DNA of 64,000 bases from Charina bottae. Its lineage: Eukaryota > Chordata > Lepidosauria > Squamata > Charinaidae. The stretch lies in the NCBI GenBank assembly GCA_023362775.1, contig JALMGJ010000018.1:22673105-22737104 (forward strand). Reading direction: 5' to 3'. The notes beneath the pieces were generated by a model, which was not told the DNA's origin, searched no databases, and saw nothing but the letters and a program-made list of their open reading frames with translations. Below, piece by piece: positions 34,291 through 47,305 of the stretch; the first letter of the stretch is position 1; every line of letters begins with the position of its first letter. Made by a program: the position numbers and the translations under genes.

Positions 34291-35900
34291 AGGACTACAG
34301 TGGTGAACAGCAGCAGGTTCACGCTGGTGAGAACTACCGGGTTTGGGATAGTTATTTGTATTAGTGCGTAGTTTCAAAGAATTTTTAGAAGGACAAAGTC
34401 ATGCCTTTTCCACATTTCCATAAGCCTTAGCCCTCACCCGTGCGGATTCCACAGGTTTGCCTCTGTGTTATTTTTGTCCTTTTCTTATCCAAACCCTGTA
34501 ATTTGGAGAGGTAAGGAGTTGTGGCTATTAAAGGGCCACATTTCAAAGTTCTTTATTAAAATCATCTCAAGAAAAGAGTTGGAGATTAAGAGTTTCAGTG
34601 TCAGCCTTATCATGCAAAATATTCGATCAGAATGCATTTTAAATAGGCTATACTGTGTTTCTCCCATCACCTTTTTAGCCTCTTTGCTCCGAGAGGAGGT
34701 CTGACGGACAGCTTGGCCTGGAATGGTTGTGGAGAAGGTGACCGCGCAACCATGACAGAGTGCTCTGGAAAATACAGATTACCAGGCAAGTTCCATTACC
34801 TGGAGAGAAATAGCCTCAGGAGAAATGGTTGGGAAGCAGCTTATGAGTGAGCCTGAAGTAAATGAAGTGTGCACGCCAACGTATTTCCTGGATAAATATA
34901 AATGTAAGGCTGGAGCAGCAAAACTGGCAGCTCAGCAAGGGAGTGATTGACTCTGGAAAAGCTGCACTATCTCAGCGAAGGGAGAATTCTGGAGCTTGTG
35001 TGCTCTTCCCAGTCCCCCCTGGAAGGCTCAGCCCAGCCGACAGGCAAAGAGCGAGCCGCAGGGCTGCAAGGGACGGGGAGCAGGTCATGCCGTGAGTGAT
35101 CCACGACAGCCCCTGAGCCGGCCTGGCTTGCTGCCCCAGGACTGCAGAAGGTGCAGTCCTGTGTCTGTGGCACTCCTAAATTTGAGGCTGGCCTAGCTAG
35201 CTTTTCTACACGAAATGACAGAAACAGGTCTTTCCCAGCCACTCCTGCTTTTGAACATTCCCCACGTGCGCTCATTTAAAAGGCATTCATGGATAGCCCC
35301 GTGACAAGCGACCAGGGCAAAACGAGGTCTGCAGCAGCAGCAGCCATGCTAGTAGAAAAGGGGGCGTATTAAATGGCTGCCTTATTTACTACACTCTCTC
35401 CCTCTGTGTGCCTAATTATGTCGGAGCTCCGTCTGTACGTTGAGCTACTTGTTGTAAACCTTGGCAGCGATGCCTCCATAAACACCCTGGGTTATACAGA
35501 GCAGAACTGAGATGGAGGAGAAATGCAAGAACAAAGCCTGAGGCGTTGGGGGCGCAGGGGGGGGGGATGGCTGAACGATAGGCACAAGTCCTCTAAACTA
35601 GAGGAGTGTCAAGAACAAGAGATTGCAAGAGGAGAAGCCGCAGAGAAAGAGAAAATGCACACAGAGAGTGCCCAATGCAGCTCCTCCCGGCTATGGCTGG
35701 CCGTGATCCCGGGTGGCCCAGCTATTTCCTGAGGGTTCCCCAACAAGGAGGACAGGGGCACGGGGCACTCCATCTCTGCCCCAGACCTGCGTTCAGGCAT
35801 CAGGCACCTCTGTGCCTCACCCCTCGGCAGGGGCTTGCAAACCACCTGCACCCACACTTGGCACAGGCGAAAGCGAGCAAATGGTGGTCGTTGATCCCGC
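34291..35900. other. GABRA3 5' intron, no assigned element
   Basis: Between the (AAGG)n tract and the CpG island I see no exon or recognised repeat. It is presumably part of intron 1. Confidence 0.4.
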
Positions 35901-35919
35901 TGGCAGCGGCCCTTGGTGG

Positions 35920-38120
35920 CGGCAAGGGGGACGAGGGGCGGGGGCGGGCGGGGCCACCTTCCGTCTCCTCCTCAGTTTGTCCTGCAGCAACGTCGAAAGG
36001 ACAGCCGCCACGCCTGCCTCGAGGCAGAACGGGGCTGGGCACTTTAGGAGGAAGCCCGGAAGCTGCTGTTGGAGCCTTTTCTGCAGGTGACCTGCGCCTC
36101 AAGGAGGTTGCCAGGCCGCTTGGGGAAAGGGCAGCTGCGGGAAGGGAAACGGGGGTCAAGCTCCTCTGCTGCTGCCCGGCAGCCCCGGCAAAGGCTCCCG
36201 CCCCTTGGCACCAAGCGTGATGGCGGGGCCAATCCGTCTTGCTTTGGGAGAACCCCAAGGGTCCGCCAGGCCCGGCCATGGGGACTCACCCCAATCTTCT
36301 GGCGGGCTGGAGAGAGGCTGACTCCGGGGCCCAGCCCTCCCCAAGTCGCCGCTGGAGCTGTGCGGCGGGGCCTCCGGGGGCGGGCGCAGTGGACTCTTCC
36401 CTTTCGGCCCTCCGCGGGGGACGGTCTGGAGCTCTCGGGCAGAGGACGACGTCCGCGGCAGCACTCTCGAGGACGACGTCCGCGACACCGCCAACAACGC
36501 CCGGGCCTCCCGAGCTCGCAGCCCCGAAACCCGCAAGAAGCCTCTTGGGCTGCCCCGCCACGAGCCCCCGCGGGCAAGGAAGGCTCGACCCCCTCTCCTC
36601 CGCGCCTTCCCAGGCTCTCTTCCGCAGGGAACTGCTGCCGTGGGGCAGAGGCGCTTCTCTCCGGCACGAGGAGGGCGCTCGCCTCCGGAGCAATCCGCGC
36701 CAGCCGCCACTGTTTAGACGCCGAGACGCGCGGGGGGCTCCGGGGCAGCGTCGTCTGCAAGTGCTCGATTCCGCCCTTGTCAGCTCCCTGCGAGCAGGCA
36801 GGCCGAGAGCTTCGTCGCCCCGCCTCCCCCCTCCCCCAGCCAGCCCTTTGCTGCAGCCCATTAATCAGAATAGCCTCCAGCACTGCCGGCTCGGAGCGCG
36901 GGAGGAGAGGCGAGAGCCCCGGAGAGGCAAGGGGGGTGCGGAGGCGCCGAGCCTGTCCGCGCAGTCCCCTCGCTGAGTGCCCCGCCCCTGGTCAACCGGC
37001 CCAGCAGCGGGAGGCATCCGCCAGGCGCTGCCGTCTCGGCTCCTCGGCCCGTCTCTCGGGCAGCCCGCCGCAAGAGTGCCCGCTATGCGCATTCGGCCAC
37101 GCCTGGCCGGCAGCGTCTCGGCCAAAGGGAAACGCGGCTAGCTGCCGCACGGCCTCTGTCCTTCTCCGGAACTCGGCGTAAGACCGCCCCAGCTGCCGGG
37201 GGGCCGGAAAACGAGGGCCGAGGGGCCTATGCGTCCCCCTCCCTCGCTGCTTCCCCCGCTGCTTGCTGCTGGCGCTGCGCAACTTGGGCGGGGGCGGTGT
37301 GAGGAAGATGGTGGGCTGCAGGCTCCGATCTTCGAGGTCGCGTAACAGGAATAGCAAGCGCCGGCCACCGCGGGCGCCGGCTTTCGCGTCTGTCGCCCAG
37401 GCTCTGAAAAGGGGCCGCGCCCCGACAACGCTCGCCCTCCCCTCCGACGCCGCCCAGCGCCTCCTTTCTGACCCCAAATGCGCTGACGACCCACCGCACC
37501 TGCCTGTCCTGGTGATCGAGACCCCCCTTTAGGCAGAGGAAGCCGAGGGGGCCAGGCGCAGTCCCGCCGTCGGAGCTGCTGGAGCCCGAATGCTGTCGGG
37601 GCGGCTCTGCGGGCGCCTGCTCTCCGCCGCCGTTCTGTCTTACCGCCGGCAAGCCTCTGGCGCTTCTGTCTTCGCGGGTGGCTGGAGAGGGAAGGGACGC
37701 GGCGGCGGCGGCGGCGGCGGTGGCGGGCAAACAGCTCTGGAGAGCAGCGCGTTTAAACCTGCGTTCCTCGGCTGCTGCGAGTGATTCGCGCCCTCTCGGT
37801 TTCCCAGGAGGCTGGGGGCTTTGCAGCAGCAGGGGCAGACCGCAGCCGTTGCTGCTGCTTTCGGCCGCGATCTGCCTTCCGCCGAGACTGGCGAGGGTGA
37901 GGGCGGCGAGGCACGGCGGGCAGCTTTCTCCTCCCCGCGCGCCTCGCCTCGCCTCGCCTCGCTCGCCTCCCCTCCCCCCTCCCCTCCCCTCCCCGGAGGA
38001 GGGCTTGGCGATCTTATGAGGCGCAAGCAGGAAAAGTGCCTCAGTGGCCCGGAGTCTGCGAGCAGAGGGCGCGCCGGGGAAGGGGGTCACTCCCGAAGCG
38101 CCCCTCGTTTGACTCACATC
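35920..38120 (-). promoter_or_regulatory. GABRA3: CpG island, probable GABRA3 promoter and non-coding exon 1
   Basis: About 2.2 kb of very G+C- and CpG-rich DNA lies 2 kb upstream of the AG acceptor of the first coding exon, with a (GGC)n run at about 37702-37727 and CTCGC repeats at about 37940-37970. GABRA3 needs an upstream non-coding exon, and this is the only island on that side before the GABRB4 island. The TSS and donor are not assigned. The long open frames inside it are composition artefacts. Confidence 0.6.
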
Positions 38121-38577
38121 AGAGAGAAGCGGTTGGTCAGACGGAGGCCCAACAGTACCCGCAGCGCAGCGCCCCAGAGCAAACGGGGACCGGTTTTGAC
38201 CGGTACTTTCCTACAGGCCAAAGCCCAGCAAGTGACCCCCGTGCCAGCCCAATCTGGGAACAAAGGCGGCTCTCTGGCCAAAGCAAGGCCGGCTGCTGGG
38301 CACGCCCCTTCCGTCCTGAACTGCTGGAGGGGACTGGGGAGGAGGCATCCTGCCGAGGTCAAGCTGAGCCGTCCAAACTGGAAGGGGTGCTGCCACTTCC
38401 AAAAATGGTGCCAGGCAGTGCCAGAAAGAGGAGGAGCTGAGAAAGGAGGGTGCTGGGGCACGGGGGGCGTGGGCGGGGCCCCGACTGCACTTTGTGAAAT
38501 CCAAGCCAGTGCAGCCAGAAGGCAGCCAGGGTTGGGCTGGCAGCATCCGGGGTGAAAGGTTGTTTAGGAACTAATGC

Positions 38578-38705
38578 TTTCTTTTCTTTTCTTTTCTTTT
38601 CTTTTCTTTTCTTTTCTTTTCTTTTCTTTTCTTTTCTTTTCTTTTCTTTTCTTTCTTTTCTTTTCTTTTCTTTTCTTTTCTTTTCTTTTCTTTTCTTTTT
38701 TCTTT
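38578..38705. repeat. (TTTTC)n pyrimidine microsatellite
   Basis: About 25 pentamers on the plus strand with one phase slip. On the minus strand this is a GAAAA tract, probably the A-rich tail of the adjacent minus-strand SINE. Confidence 0.95.
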
Positions 38706-38734
38706 TATTTTCTTTTTCTCTTTTTTTAATCCAT

Positions 38735-38925
38735 TCGATCGTGTCTGATTCTCGGAGGCTGCCTGGACAAGTCCCTGCAGTTTTCTTGGCAAGGTTTTTC
38801 GGAAGTGGTTTGCCATTACCTCCTTCCGGGGGTTGAGAGAGTGACTGGCCCGAGGTCACCCAGCTGGCTTTGTGCCCAAGGCGGGACTAGCACGACATCA
38901 AACTGGCTCTAGGAACCGATTAGTA
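38735..38925 (-). mobile_element. tRNA-derived SINE (Squam1-like?), minus strand
   Basis: The minus strand reads AGAGCCAGTTTGATGTCGTG, a B-box-like CTAGTCCCGCC, GGTGACCTCGGGCCAGTCAC and GGTAATGGCAAACCACTTCC, then runs into the A-rich tail. The same head occurs at 58316-58402. The family name is tentative. Confidence 0.6.
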
Positions 38926-38989
38926 AAATACTAATTACAAGCAATTATATTGACCCATCCCACCAGTCCCAGCAGGAGGGGCATGTTAC

Positions 38990-39288
38990 GGACCCCACCG
39001 TTGCCCCCGCCCTGTGGAACATCTTGCCCCCTGAGGTGAGGTTGACCCCCCCTCCTCTGGCAGCCCTGTCTCTGCCAACTAGCCTGGGGATCCAGGGGTG
39101 GCAGGCAGCCCTGGGGGTGGCTGGGGGTTTGGAGACGCTCTCTCCGCCTGTTTAGTTTTTCTCTTTTAACTTTGTATTTTTTGTGCTTTTTATAATGGTT
39201 TTTATTATCTTTTATTTGTAAACTGCCCAGAGTCACTTTCATAGTGAGATGGGCGGTGTCTAAATTTGATAAATAAATAATAAAACGG
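38990..39288 (+). mobile_element. L2-clade LINE 3' end
   Basis: GTGGAACATCTTGCCCCCTG (residues WNILPP) is followed by a 3' UTR and the end motif AACTGCCCAGAGTCAC ... GAGATGGGCGGTG, then an AAAT tail. Confidence 0.7.
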
Positions 39289-39659
39289 GCAGAGCTGGTT
39301 GTCTTGTCCTGCTGGTGTCCAGGGATCCCTTTTTTGCTGGGGGGGGGGTGTCCCTCCTTTCCTCTTCAGTGGGATGGCACTCAGAGAGTCAGGCCCACCG
39401 TGGGCGTTCTCTGCCCCAGTGGCAGGGTGCTGGCTTGGTCCAGAGGCTTGTAGCAGGCAGGCCAGCGTTCATGGAGCAACCGGGCGCAGGGCCTAGTGCG
39501 GGGCCGAGGAGGTTTCCTGGAGGTGTCCGCTTGACCCAAGCCCTCCACATCTCCCTCCTCCGGCCGGCCGGCCGCCTCTCCCCCCACCTCTGGGCCCAGG
39601 ACTCTCTGGCCAGTGAACTCCTTCCTCCTGGGTCTTGAGGCTAGTCCGTGAGCTGTTGC

Positions 39660-41495
39660 GGCAGTTTTCTTTTCCTTTTTTTTATAGTAAATGTTAAAGA
39701 GTAAAAACTACAAAAAAACAAAAAACTACAAAGAAAGGAAAAAAATAAAAAGTGCAGAAACACAAGAGAAAATTTGTTTACGTTTACAAAAGATGTGGCT
39801 TCCAACTTTTAACAGCAAGGATATACAAAATTTCCATAATCAGTCTCTTACTCTATATTAAACCAAAACACCACATTATTTCTATAAGTCATTCCACTTT
39901 ATCACATAATAATAAAAATCACTAAGTACAGTTACTCCTCCCCCTTATATTAAAATAAATTTTAAAATTCACATAAACCTCCTAAACATCTTTCTCCCCT
40001 CCAAAAGATAAAAATATTTAATTATTCTCTTCCTACCACTATACTATACATTTCTGTCTACTATAATAAGAATCAAATTAAAAAGCACATAAGTTGTCTG
40101 CTATTATACTTAATAGTACAACAGTTTTAATAATCCCAATCTTAATAAACCCAAAAAACAAAGACAATTCAAAACAGTAATTCCATATCTTTAAAAGGGA
40201 ATAACATAAATCAAATCCTTAAAGCAAACCGAATAAACATTCTTTAACCCTAATACAACAGTTTTAATAATTTAAATCTTAATAAACCCAAAAAACAAAG
40301 CCAATTCAAAACAGTAAATCCAAATCTTTAAAGGGAAATAGTATCAATCAAATCCTTAAAGCAAACCAGATGAACATTCTTCAACCCTTATCCCACTTCA
40401 AAATAAACCAGAGCAGTTACATATCCCCACAATGTGCACAGAGCTTTCCTCTTGAAAGAATCAAACAGCCCAACTGCCCCCCTCAAAAATTCCAGGTTCT
40501 TTTCATGGCATTCCACCAGGAGATTGATTTTACTTATGACTTGCAGATCACTCTCTCCCTTAGATTTCTCCAACTCCATTATCCAATCTTCATCCAGCAT
40601 CTCAATAAAAATCCCAATCTCAGTCTTAAAAAAAATCTTTCTATCGCTCTTAAATTCCTCAATTTCATCCACCACACCCCCAACCTGATGGCACATTTTA
40701 GATCTCATATTTTCCACAATGTCCTGGATATCTTGCATAAATGCTTGATAGAAGTCAGAAGAAATCTGTTTAAAATCCTGGTGAAGATCAGAAAAAATCT
40801 GTTTGAAATCCTCCATGTCTCATGCAGTAGATTATGGCGCCTCCTAGGAGCTTAACCAGTGAAAGTCGAAGATATGGAAGAGTTCCAAAATGTGTTTACA
40901 TGAGAGTGAGATAGCAGACTGTTCTCAAGGGAAAGTGAAAACAGAAAGCTGAAGGTTCAAATCAGCCGATTCAACGTGTAGGAAAATGTTAATATTTTCA
41001 AATTTAATACAAAAATAATAACAGGAGGACAATTGTTTACTCTCAATCTTTGGAATTTCCTTTGGAAGGAAAATGAAATCCAAAACTTAAAAGAATTGAA
41101 AAAAAAAGTGATCCCAAAAATAACGCTAAGCACCAAGAGAACCAGCTTCTCCTCGCTGTAGAAAGCCTCTCTTGGGGTACATATACTTAAAAAAAATACA
41201 AATTGGTGATTTAGAAATGGGGTGGCCGGTCTTAGTGTCCTTTTAAGGCTACAGCACGGCTTGGAAATGGCGACGTCCCAGCCTCCCGGCTGCTCTTACC
41301 AGTCGAGTGTGAAACACTGCGATCTTCTGGCTGCAAGCAGCCGTCTGGAGGACAGATGGGATGATTCCAGGTATTCTCCTTGATCCGGAGAACGTTTCTG
41401 GGCTTCAGGAAAACCCGCCTGAGCCCAAAAAAAGTTACCGCGTTGTCAGCTCCGCCCGCTGAACCAGCGGGCACAGCCGTTCAGTCCGCCATTCC
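39660..41495 (-). mobile_element. L1-like LINE 5' fragment (5' UTR + ORF1 start), degraded
   Basis: On the minus strand a CpG-bearing leader (about 41495-40820) precedes an open frame at 40816-40388 beginning MEDFKQIFSDLHQDFKQISS, rich in Glu, Lys and Asp with heptad-like spacing, as in L1 ORF1 coiled coils. The leader start (complement of CAGTCCGCCATTCC at 41478) is shared with the element at 46.3-47.3 kb, suggesting a common 5' end. Below 40388 is A+T-rich DNA with a 137-bp tandem duplication. The class assignment is an inference. Confidence 0.4.
40121..40392. repeat. 137-bp tandem duplication
   Basis: The unit starting ACAGTTTTAATAAT at 40121 recurs at 40258. Shared stretches include CTTAATAAACCCAAAAAACA and ATCAAATCCTTAAAGCAAAC, at roughly 90% identity by eye. 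Confidence 0.85.
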
Positions 41496-41499
41496 CACT

Positions 41500-44400
41500 G
41501 GAAGCCCGGCATTTTTCTTTTCCATTCAGGCTTTCCCGGGCACTTCTGTGGCCATCTGCAAAGTCTACTCTCAGGAAAAAGCTCTGCCTTGGGTGGTCCT
41601 GTTAAGCCCCCAGGTCCCAGACTTTGCTGTGCAAAGCTCCTGCAGGAGAGGCTTTGTTTGAGGTCCCCATACACAGAGCAGCATCTCAAGAGTAACAAAG
41701 CAGACCCGGACCGGCAATGGGAAGCTGTGTGGAAGAGGAAAAGCGCATTCGGCACAGCCTCAGCTGCCTCCTTTTCCTCTCTGAACTCTTTTGAGACAAG
41801 TAGGTCCCTACTAGGAAATGGGAAGTCTGGACTGTGGGCCTCTCCCCCTTCCTGCCTTAATTAAGCAGCATTCAGAAATTAATTAACAGGTTACCTAAAA
41901 ATAACTTCTCAGAACATTCACACTTAAGCACTGGAAATTTGGGTCAGAAGCGTGTATTGTCACAGGAGGAATCACTTCTGCCTCATGCGGAAGACATTGA
42001 GATGGACTTGTATTTCTTAGGAGCGTTTTCCTTTTGCTCGGGACACTCGGTGTCCTTTGCCCTTCATAGCTTGACCTGGGTGGGCTGGGGTGCTCCGAAA
42101 GCCGCATGGCCTATTCTTACCTCAGTCAAGCTGGGTTGTCGGGCTGAGTCCTGGAGAGCTGAAGGCCTTCCCATAATGCTGCATTATGTGAGGCTTGCCA
42201 TATACCTTCCCATGTGTTGTGGTGGCAAAAAAAGTGGAGACGGTGCTGCAAGGAGACAAGGCCAACGGTCGCTTCTCAGCCTCATACTGTGAGAGAGGCA
42301 GTGAATCATCCAACCAGTGAAGGACCCCACGCCTTTTCTCTCTTGGCGTTTCACAGAGACCCCGAGGCACAGCCTAACTCCAGCAGCATGGCCAAGAGAA
42401 GGCGGTCACTGCATCGGGGAGAGGGTCTGGATGGCTTGTAGAGACGCAGTGGCGAAGTGGGGTCTGAGCCCGTTCCCAAAGCATGCCTCTTTCCCTTTGG
42501 AAGCCCCATTCACCAGAGAAACAGGACTTTGTTGAGAGAAGGGTCCCTGGATTCTGGAGTTTGGAGAGATCACCAGGGGAGGCACAAGCAGGAAGCAGCT
42601 TGAAGTGTGGGGACGGGGCAGAGCATTCAGGAAGGGTCTTGCTCCATGGGCAGGCGTGGTCCTTCTGCACCCTATCATGGAAGTTCTACCCAGACCTTCC
42701 CATTGGTCCAGGTGTCCTCTTGCTTTCATTTTGCCCAATTGGAGTGGGTCCCTGCAAGGCCCCTGGCAGACTTCCCAACCACTGACTGTGCCCCCTCCCC
42801 ATTAAGGAAGAGATGCCACAACTTAGAGCTTGCATCCATCCCTGCACCCCAATACATACACATCTCATTGTTGCTTGTTTGCTTGTTTGTTCGTTTATGC
42901 TTCTGAATCAGGAGCTGCCTTGTCAAAGCCAGTTGATGCCCAGGATTCCATTAGTCAATCTCCATAGCAACCCATCCACAGCTTCACACAGATAGACCCC
43001 ATCTCACCCTGGTGGTCTGGAAGTCAGCTCCCCACTCCTGTCTTTGTTCTGAATACTTGATACTTTGCATTTCTCAGGAGTGAAGATCACGCGGTTTAAT
43101 CGTAAGTTAAAGAAAAGCCTGTGGGGGCCAACAACTCTCCCTGTCCTCCCACGCACCGGAGGATGGTCCGTCACCTGTCAGGAAGACCAGTCCTATCATG
43201 GCGTAGGCAATTTCTGGGCTGGGACGGAATGCAGCATTTTAAAATTTGTCTGAACCGCTTACCAGAGTTCGTTTCGTTTTTATTGCAGAGACTTGCAACA
43301 GTTCTCAGCTGCAGTTGCAAATGGCATACTCAGCGCATACTCAATCTGCACTGGATACCTTGACTTAGAGGTTGGCGGGGGCTCTGTTGCTGTTCCACAT
43401 CAGGCACAACAGGCACTAAGCCAGCCTTCCCGGATTCTGAAGAGCCAGTGTGGGGAAATGGGACATACAGAATCCCGGGTCCACCTTCTGTGTAGACAGC
43501 CTCCTTCCCCAACGGTCTCATGGAGCTTCCGGGCACACTTGCCTCCCCCTCCCAACATGATCCATGCTGATCAGGTGCTTCATCCCTAATTTTTAAAAAA
43601 CTAACTGAACGTTAAATATTTAGCTGTTTATATTGATACCAACAAAGGCTGTGCAAAATGAGTAATGTATTCGTGTTCCCGTCTTACAGAATGCAGAATA
43701 AATGGGCTCAAGACTGCAGAGCAACAGCAGGAGTGGCTCCCCCCCCCTCCCTCCCTGCCTGCCCACAGATTGAAGGTTTGGGGTAAGAAATGGGGTGCGA
43801 AGGAGCCCTGGGAGCCCTGGGCCTGTCGGCAGCCACCTCCCTGGCTCCACCATTGGTCAGATGTTTTGCTACAAGCAAGGTGTGTTGTGTACACGGCGCT
43901 CTGACAAACTACCAACGTAGTTATCCAGCCCACCACACGAGGGAACAATGGTTTGGCAAGACCATCGCTGTGCTCAAAGATTACAACCCTTCCGACACTT
44001 TGCACCTCAATCCAGTTTATTGGAACCCCCCCCCTTTTTTTTTTAAAGATAGCACAGGGAGCAACGGAGGGAAATATTCAGAAGCCTTTACAAAAACAAA
44101 AAGGGCAGAAGCATTCCTTAAGCCCAGGGAACAGGGATGGTGTTAGGAAGAGACTCCGGCCGGCTCCTCCCTGACTCACTGGGGTATACTGTAAGAGGGG
44201 GGGAAAGCAGAACCAGACTTGCACGACCCTGTTACTAGAGACGATCTCAGTAAAATATAGTTCTAGTCTTCCTGTGGGGTAGGCTTCCTTCTGCCATCTT
44301 CCAGGCCACTGGCACCTCACCCCGTCTCCAGGATTTCTCAAGGAAACCACCAGCAAATTCCTTTTGGATGCCGTTCATCTAGCTCTGAAGACTTGAACTC

Positions 44401-45030
44401 AGTCCAAGGAAAGCAGTATAATTCCCTGTGATAGCTGGTCATCCCATTCCCTAATCATTTTTTTATCCTTCTCAAGCTTCATCCTGTCCTTCCAATTGCT
44501 TGAAAGAATACTGATCTCTTCCCTGCGCCACCTACCCTCTGCCCTCCTTCTCTTCCTCCTGCTGGCTGCTAAGCAAACCGCTCTTCTGCAAAGGGAGGAA
44601 GAAGAGACTCACTAGCTCCTCCTACCGAATCAAACATGGGACGACAGCAGCTTTGGTCGTTGAGGTTCTGCTGCCCTCTGATGGCCAAGATGTATCCTGC
44701 AAAGGCACAATAAAGCCCACAAAGAAACAAACAGCCAAAGAAGAAAGCCAGCCGTTATTTGATGAAACATAGTTCTTCAAGGCATTGCAGACAAGTATCT
44801 AGCAGCCCTCTTACTGCTACAGTCTGAGCCGTGCCATGTGTGTGAAAAATGAACTGAACACAAGCAGGATCACAAAGTGGGGAAGAATTGCTGCTCTTCC
44901 CAAGAGTAAGGTGTCCTCCTATTCAGAAGTCACACTGACCTTAATCACAGTGAGTCTGAAATCAGTAGATGCCTGCAGAACAGAAAGAATCTCCCAAACC
45001 ACAAAGTCAATCAATGACATTAAAAAGAAA
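41500..45030. other. Intergenic region, no supported gene or intact repeat
   Basis: I find no exon-like segment. Homopolymer C and T runs occur near 43740 and 44030. Confidence 0.4.
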
Positions 45031-45032
45031 GA

Positions 45033-45040
45033 TAAAACAT

Positions 45041-45079
<39 letters not shown>

Positions 45080-46070
45080 TTCATTCATTCATTCATTCAT
45101 TCATTCAATTTCTATAGCCGCCCATCTCAACAAGTGACTCTGGGTGGCTTACAACAATAAAAACCATAAAACAGTTGAAGTAATTACAATTAAAACAATT
45201 AAAATACAAAATAAATATACATGGCTGCCAAGTAAGCAATGTGTGGATGTTAATATAGCCAAGAAATGGGACCATTCCCACGTTCGGGGCCCCAGGCCTG
45301 GGCACATAACCAGGTCTTCACGGCCTCGCGAAAGGCCAACAGGGTCAGGGACATCCTGATCTCTGAAGGGAGAATATTCCAGAGGGCAGGGGCTACGGCG
45401 GAGAAGCTGCGCCTTCTAGTCCCTGCCAACTGACAATCCTTGGCTGACGCGACCCGTAGCATACCCAACCTACCAGATCGAATTGGGCAGGTAGAAACAA
45501 CTGGGAGAAGACAGTCCCGCAAGTAACCTGGTCTCAAGCTTTAAAGGTGACAGCCAGCACCTTGAATTTCACCCAGAAACACACCGGCAACCAATGCAGC
45601 TCACGTAGCAGCGGTGTGATGTGCGTCGAATATCTGACTCCATTTACTACCCGTGCAGCCGCATTCTGCACCAGTTGAAGCTTCTGAATGCTCTTCAAGG
45701 GCAGCTCCATGTAGAGCGCATTGCAGTAATCCAGACAGGAGGTCACAAGGGCATGAGTGACTGTGAGCAAGGCCTCTCGGTCCAGGAATGGCCGCAGCTG
45801 GCGCACAACCCGAAGGCGTGCAAAGGCCTTCCTAGCCACGGCTGCCACCTGCTCTTCCAGCAGGAGCCGTGAGTCTACGAGGACCCCCAGATTGCGCACG
45901 GGGTCTGTCTGGGGCAGTGCAACCCCATCTAGGACCAACGGTGGAAAGACCTTATCACCGGAAGGCCCACCAAGCCAAAGCCACTCAGTCTTGCTTGGGT
46001 TGAGTCGAAGCCCATTGCACCCCGTCCAGGCATATGCTTTGCAAAATGTGATGCTTCTAGCACCCTGACT
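45033..46070 (-). mobile_element. L2-clade LINE 3' part (reverse transcriptase C-terminus + tail)
   Basis: The minus strand 45938-45534 encodes DPVRNLGVLVDSRLLLEEQV, then AAVARKAFARLRVVRQLRPF, LDYCNALYMELPLKSIQKLQ, LVQNAAARVV and HITPLLRELHWLPV, the conserved C-terminal region of L2-clade reverse transcriptases. WNILPSEIR follows in another frame (about 45370). The 3' end motif (GCCCATCTCA ... GACTCTGGGTGGC on the plus strand) and a (TTTA)n(TTCA)n tail at 45037-45107 complete it. It is 5'-truncated near 46070. Confidence 0.85.
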
Positions 46071-46339
46071 TAGACCTCAAAATCCTAGTGAAATCAAAGA
46101 ATCCTGTCCAATTTATTACTGAATGTCACTTGAAATTATTAAAAAGTAGTCCAGCCAGTGCCCAGAGTAATTTTTGATTGGGACAGTTTACAAATATTGT
46201 GCCCGTTTTGGGATTCCGCAGCATGTGTCCTATTGCAGTAATCTAATCCAGCTGCATCAAAGATGAGAATTACAACCTTAGGAACCTAAGCTCTTGATTC
46301 CTGATCACTGGCTATCCATCAAGCAAGGAGCGGATCACC

Positions 46340-47305
46340 ACTGTCTGCTGACGGAGAGCAGATTTTGACTTTTTCCTTTGCCTGTGTGTCTCCCTCCGTG
46401 TCCTTCCCCGTTAGTTTCCAGTCCCCAGTCATTCTTTTTGCCCTCCTTGGCATCTGTTCCAGTTTCTTGTGGCTCCTGTTCAAGCTATTTTCTGTCATTT
46501 CTGTAAGTTTCACTATTTTTCTGGTAACAGCCATTTCAATCAAGAAGGGGGAAATAAAAGTAAAAGAAGACCCTTTTCTTTCTCTTTTAATCCCCCCTTT
46601 CTCTAGAAAAGTCTTTTAGAAAGTCTTTAGTCCCATTTAACACTCCGTAGTTCTGTATTCAGATCGTCTCTAGCAACTTTCCCTTATCTTTTGTTTTGCA
46701 AAGCTAACCAATCATTGTCTCCAATTAATCCAAACAAAGCTCTTTCCCACGGAGATATACATTAATTGTTTAATTGTTTCAAAAATACTTTAAAGTCAAT
46801 CATTCCAAATTCAACTGTCCCCTTAGTTTGTTTTAAACTTTCTTAGTTTAAACCTTTGGCAAGCTTTTTGCCTTTAATTATTTTAAAATCCTTTAATTTT
46901 TTTCTTTGCTCTTATCTTTAATCCAGGACAAGGATCACTTGCTGGGTGGCTTGATTGCTCTGCTGCTCCAAAGATCCGTGTCAAGATAATTGCTTTCCAA
47001 ATGTGTTTAAGAAAGTGGTTTTTTTTGCGAACCCAAAGTTCTTACCCAGGATCTGCTGCAGCTGTAAGCTCGCTGTCTCTTCTGCAGCTCTCGGCCCTCA
47101 GGCTCATGGGACGCCTGCAAGATCTCTTTGATCTTGCATGTCTCCTCACAAGGAGCAGCCTTTCGGAGCACAAGCAGGCAATCTCCCGTCCTCCCCTTAT
47201 CCAGAGAGGTGCCTTTGACCCCGGATTAAACCCTGGCTGCCCGTCTTCACTGCAGCTTTGTCTCCACTCTTCATGGAGGGGCATCAGTCCGCCATTCCCC
47301 CCCCA
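46340..47305 (-). mobile_element. L1-like LINE 5' fragment, second copy
   Basis: The minus strand has a leader starting at about 47300 (complement of CAGTCCGCCATTCC, shared with 41.48 kb) and then a frame from 46543 beginning MIEMAVTRKIVKLTEMTENS, a short Lys/Glu-rich segment like an L1 ORF1 start. It is truncated at about 46340. Confidence 0.4.

Noticed and set aside
36069..37181. 370-residue plus-strand open frame in the CpG island
   Set aside because: High G+C lowers stop frequency in all frames. The protein is Arg/Ala/Ser/Pro-rich with no domain, and similar long frames occur on both strands here.
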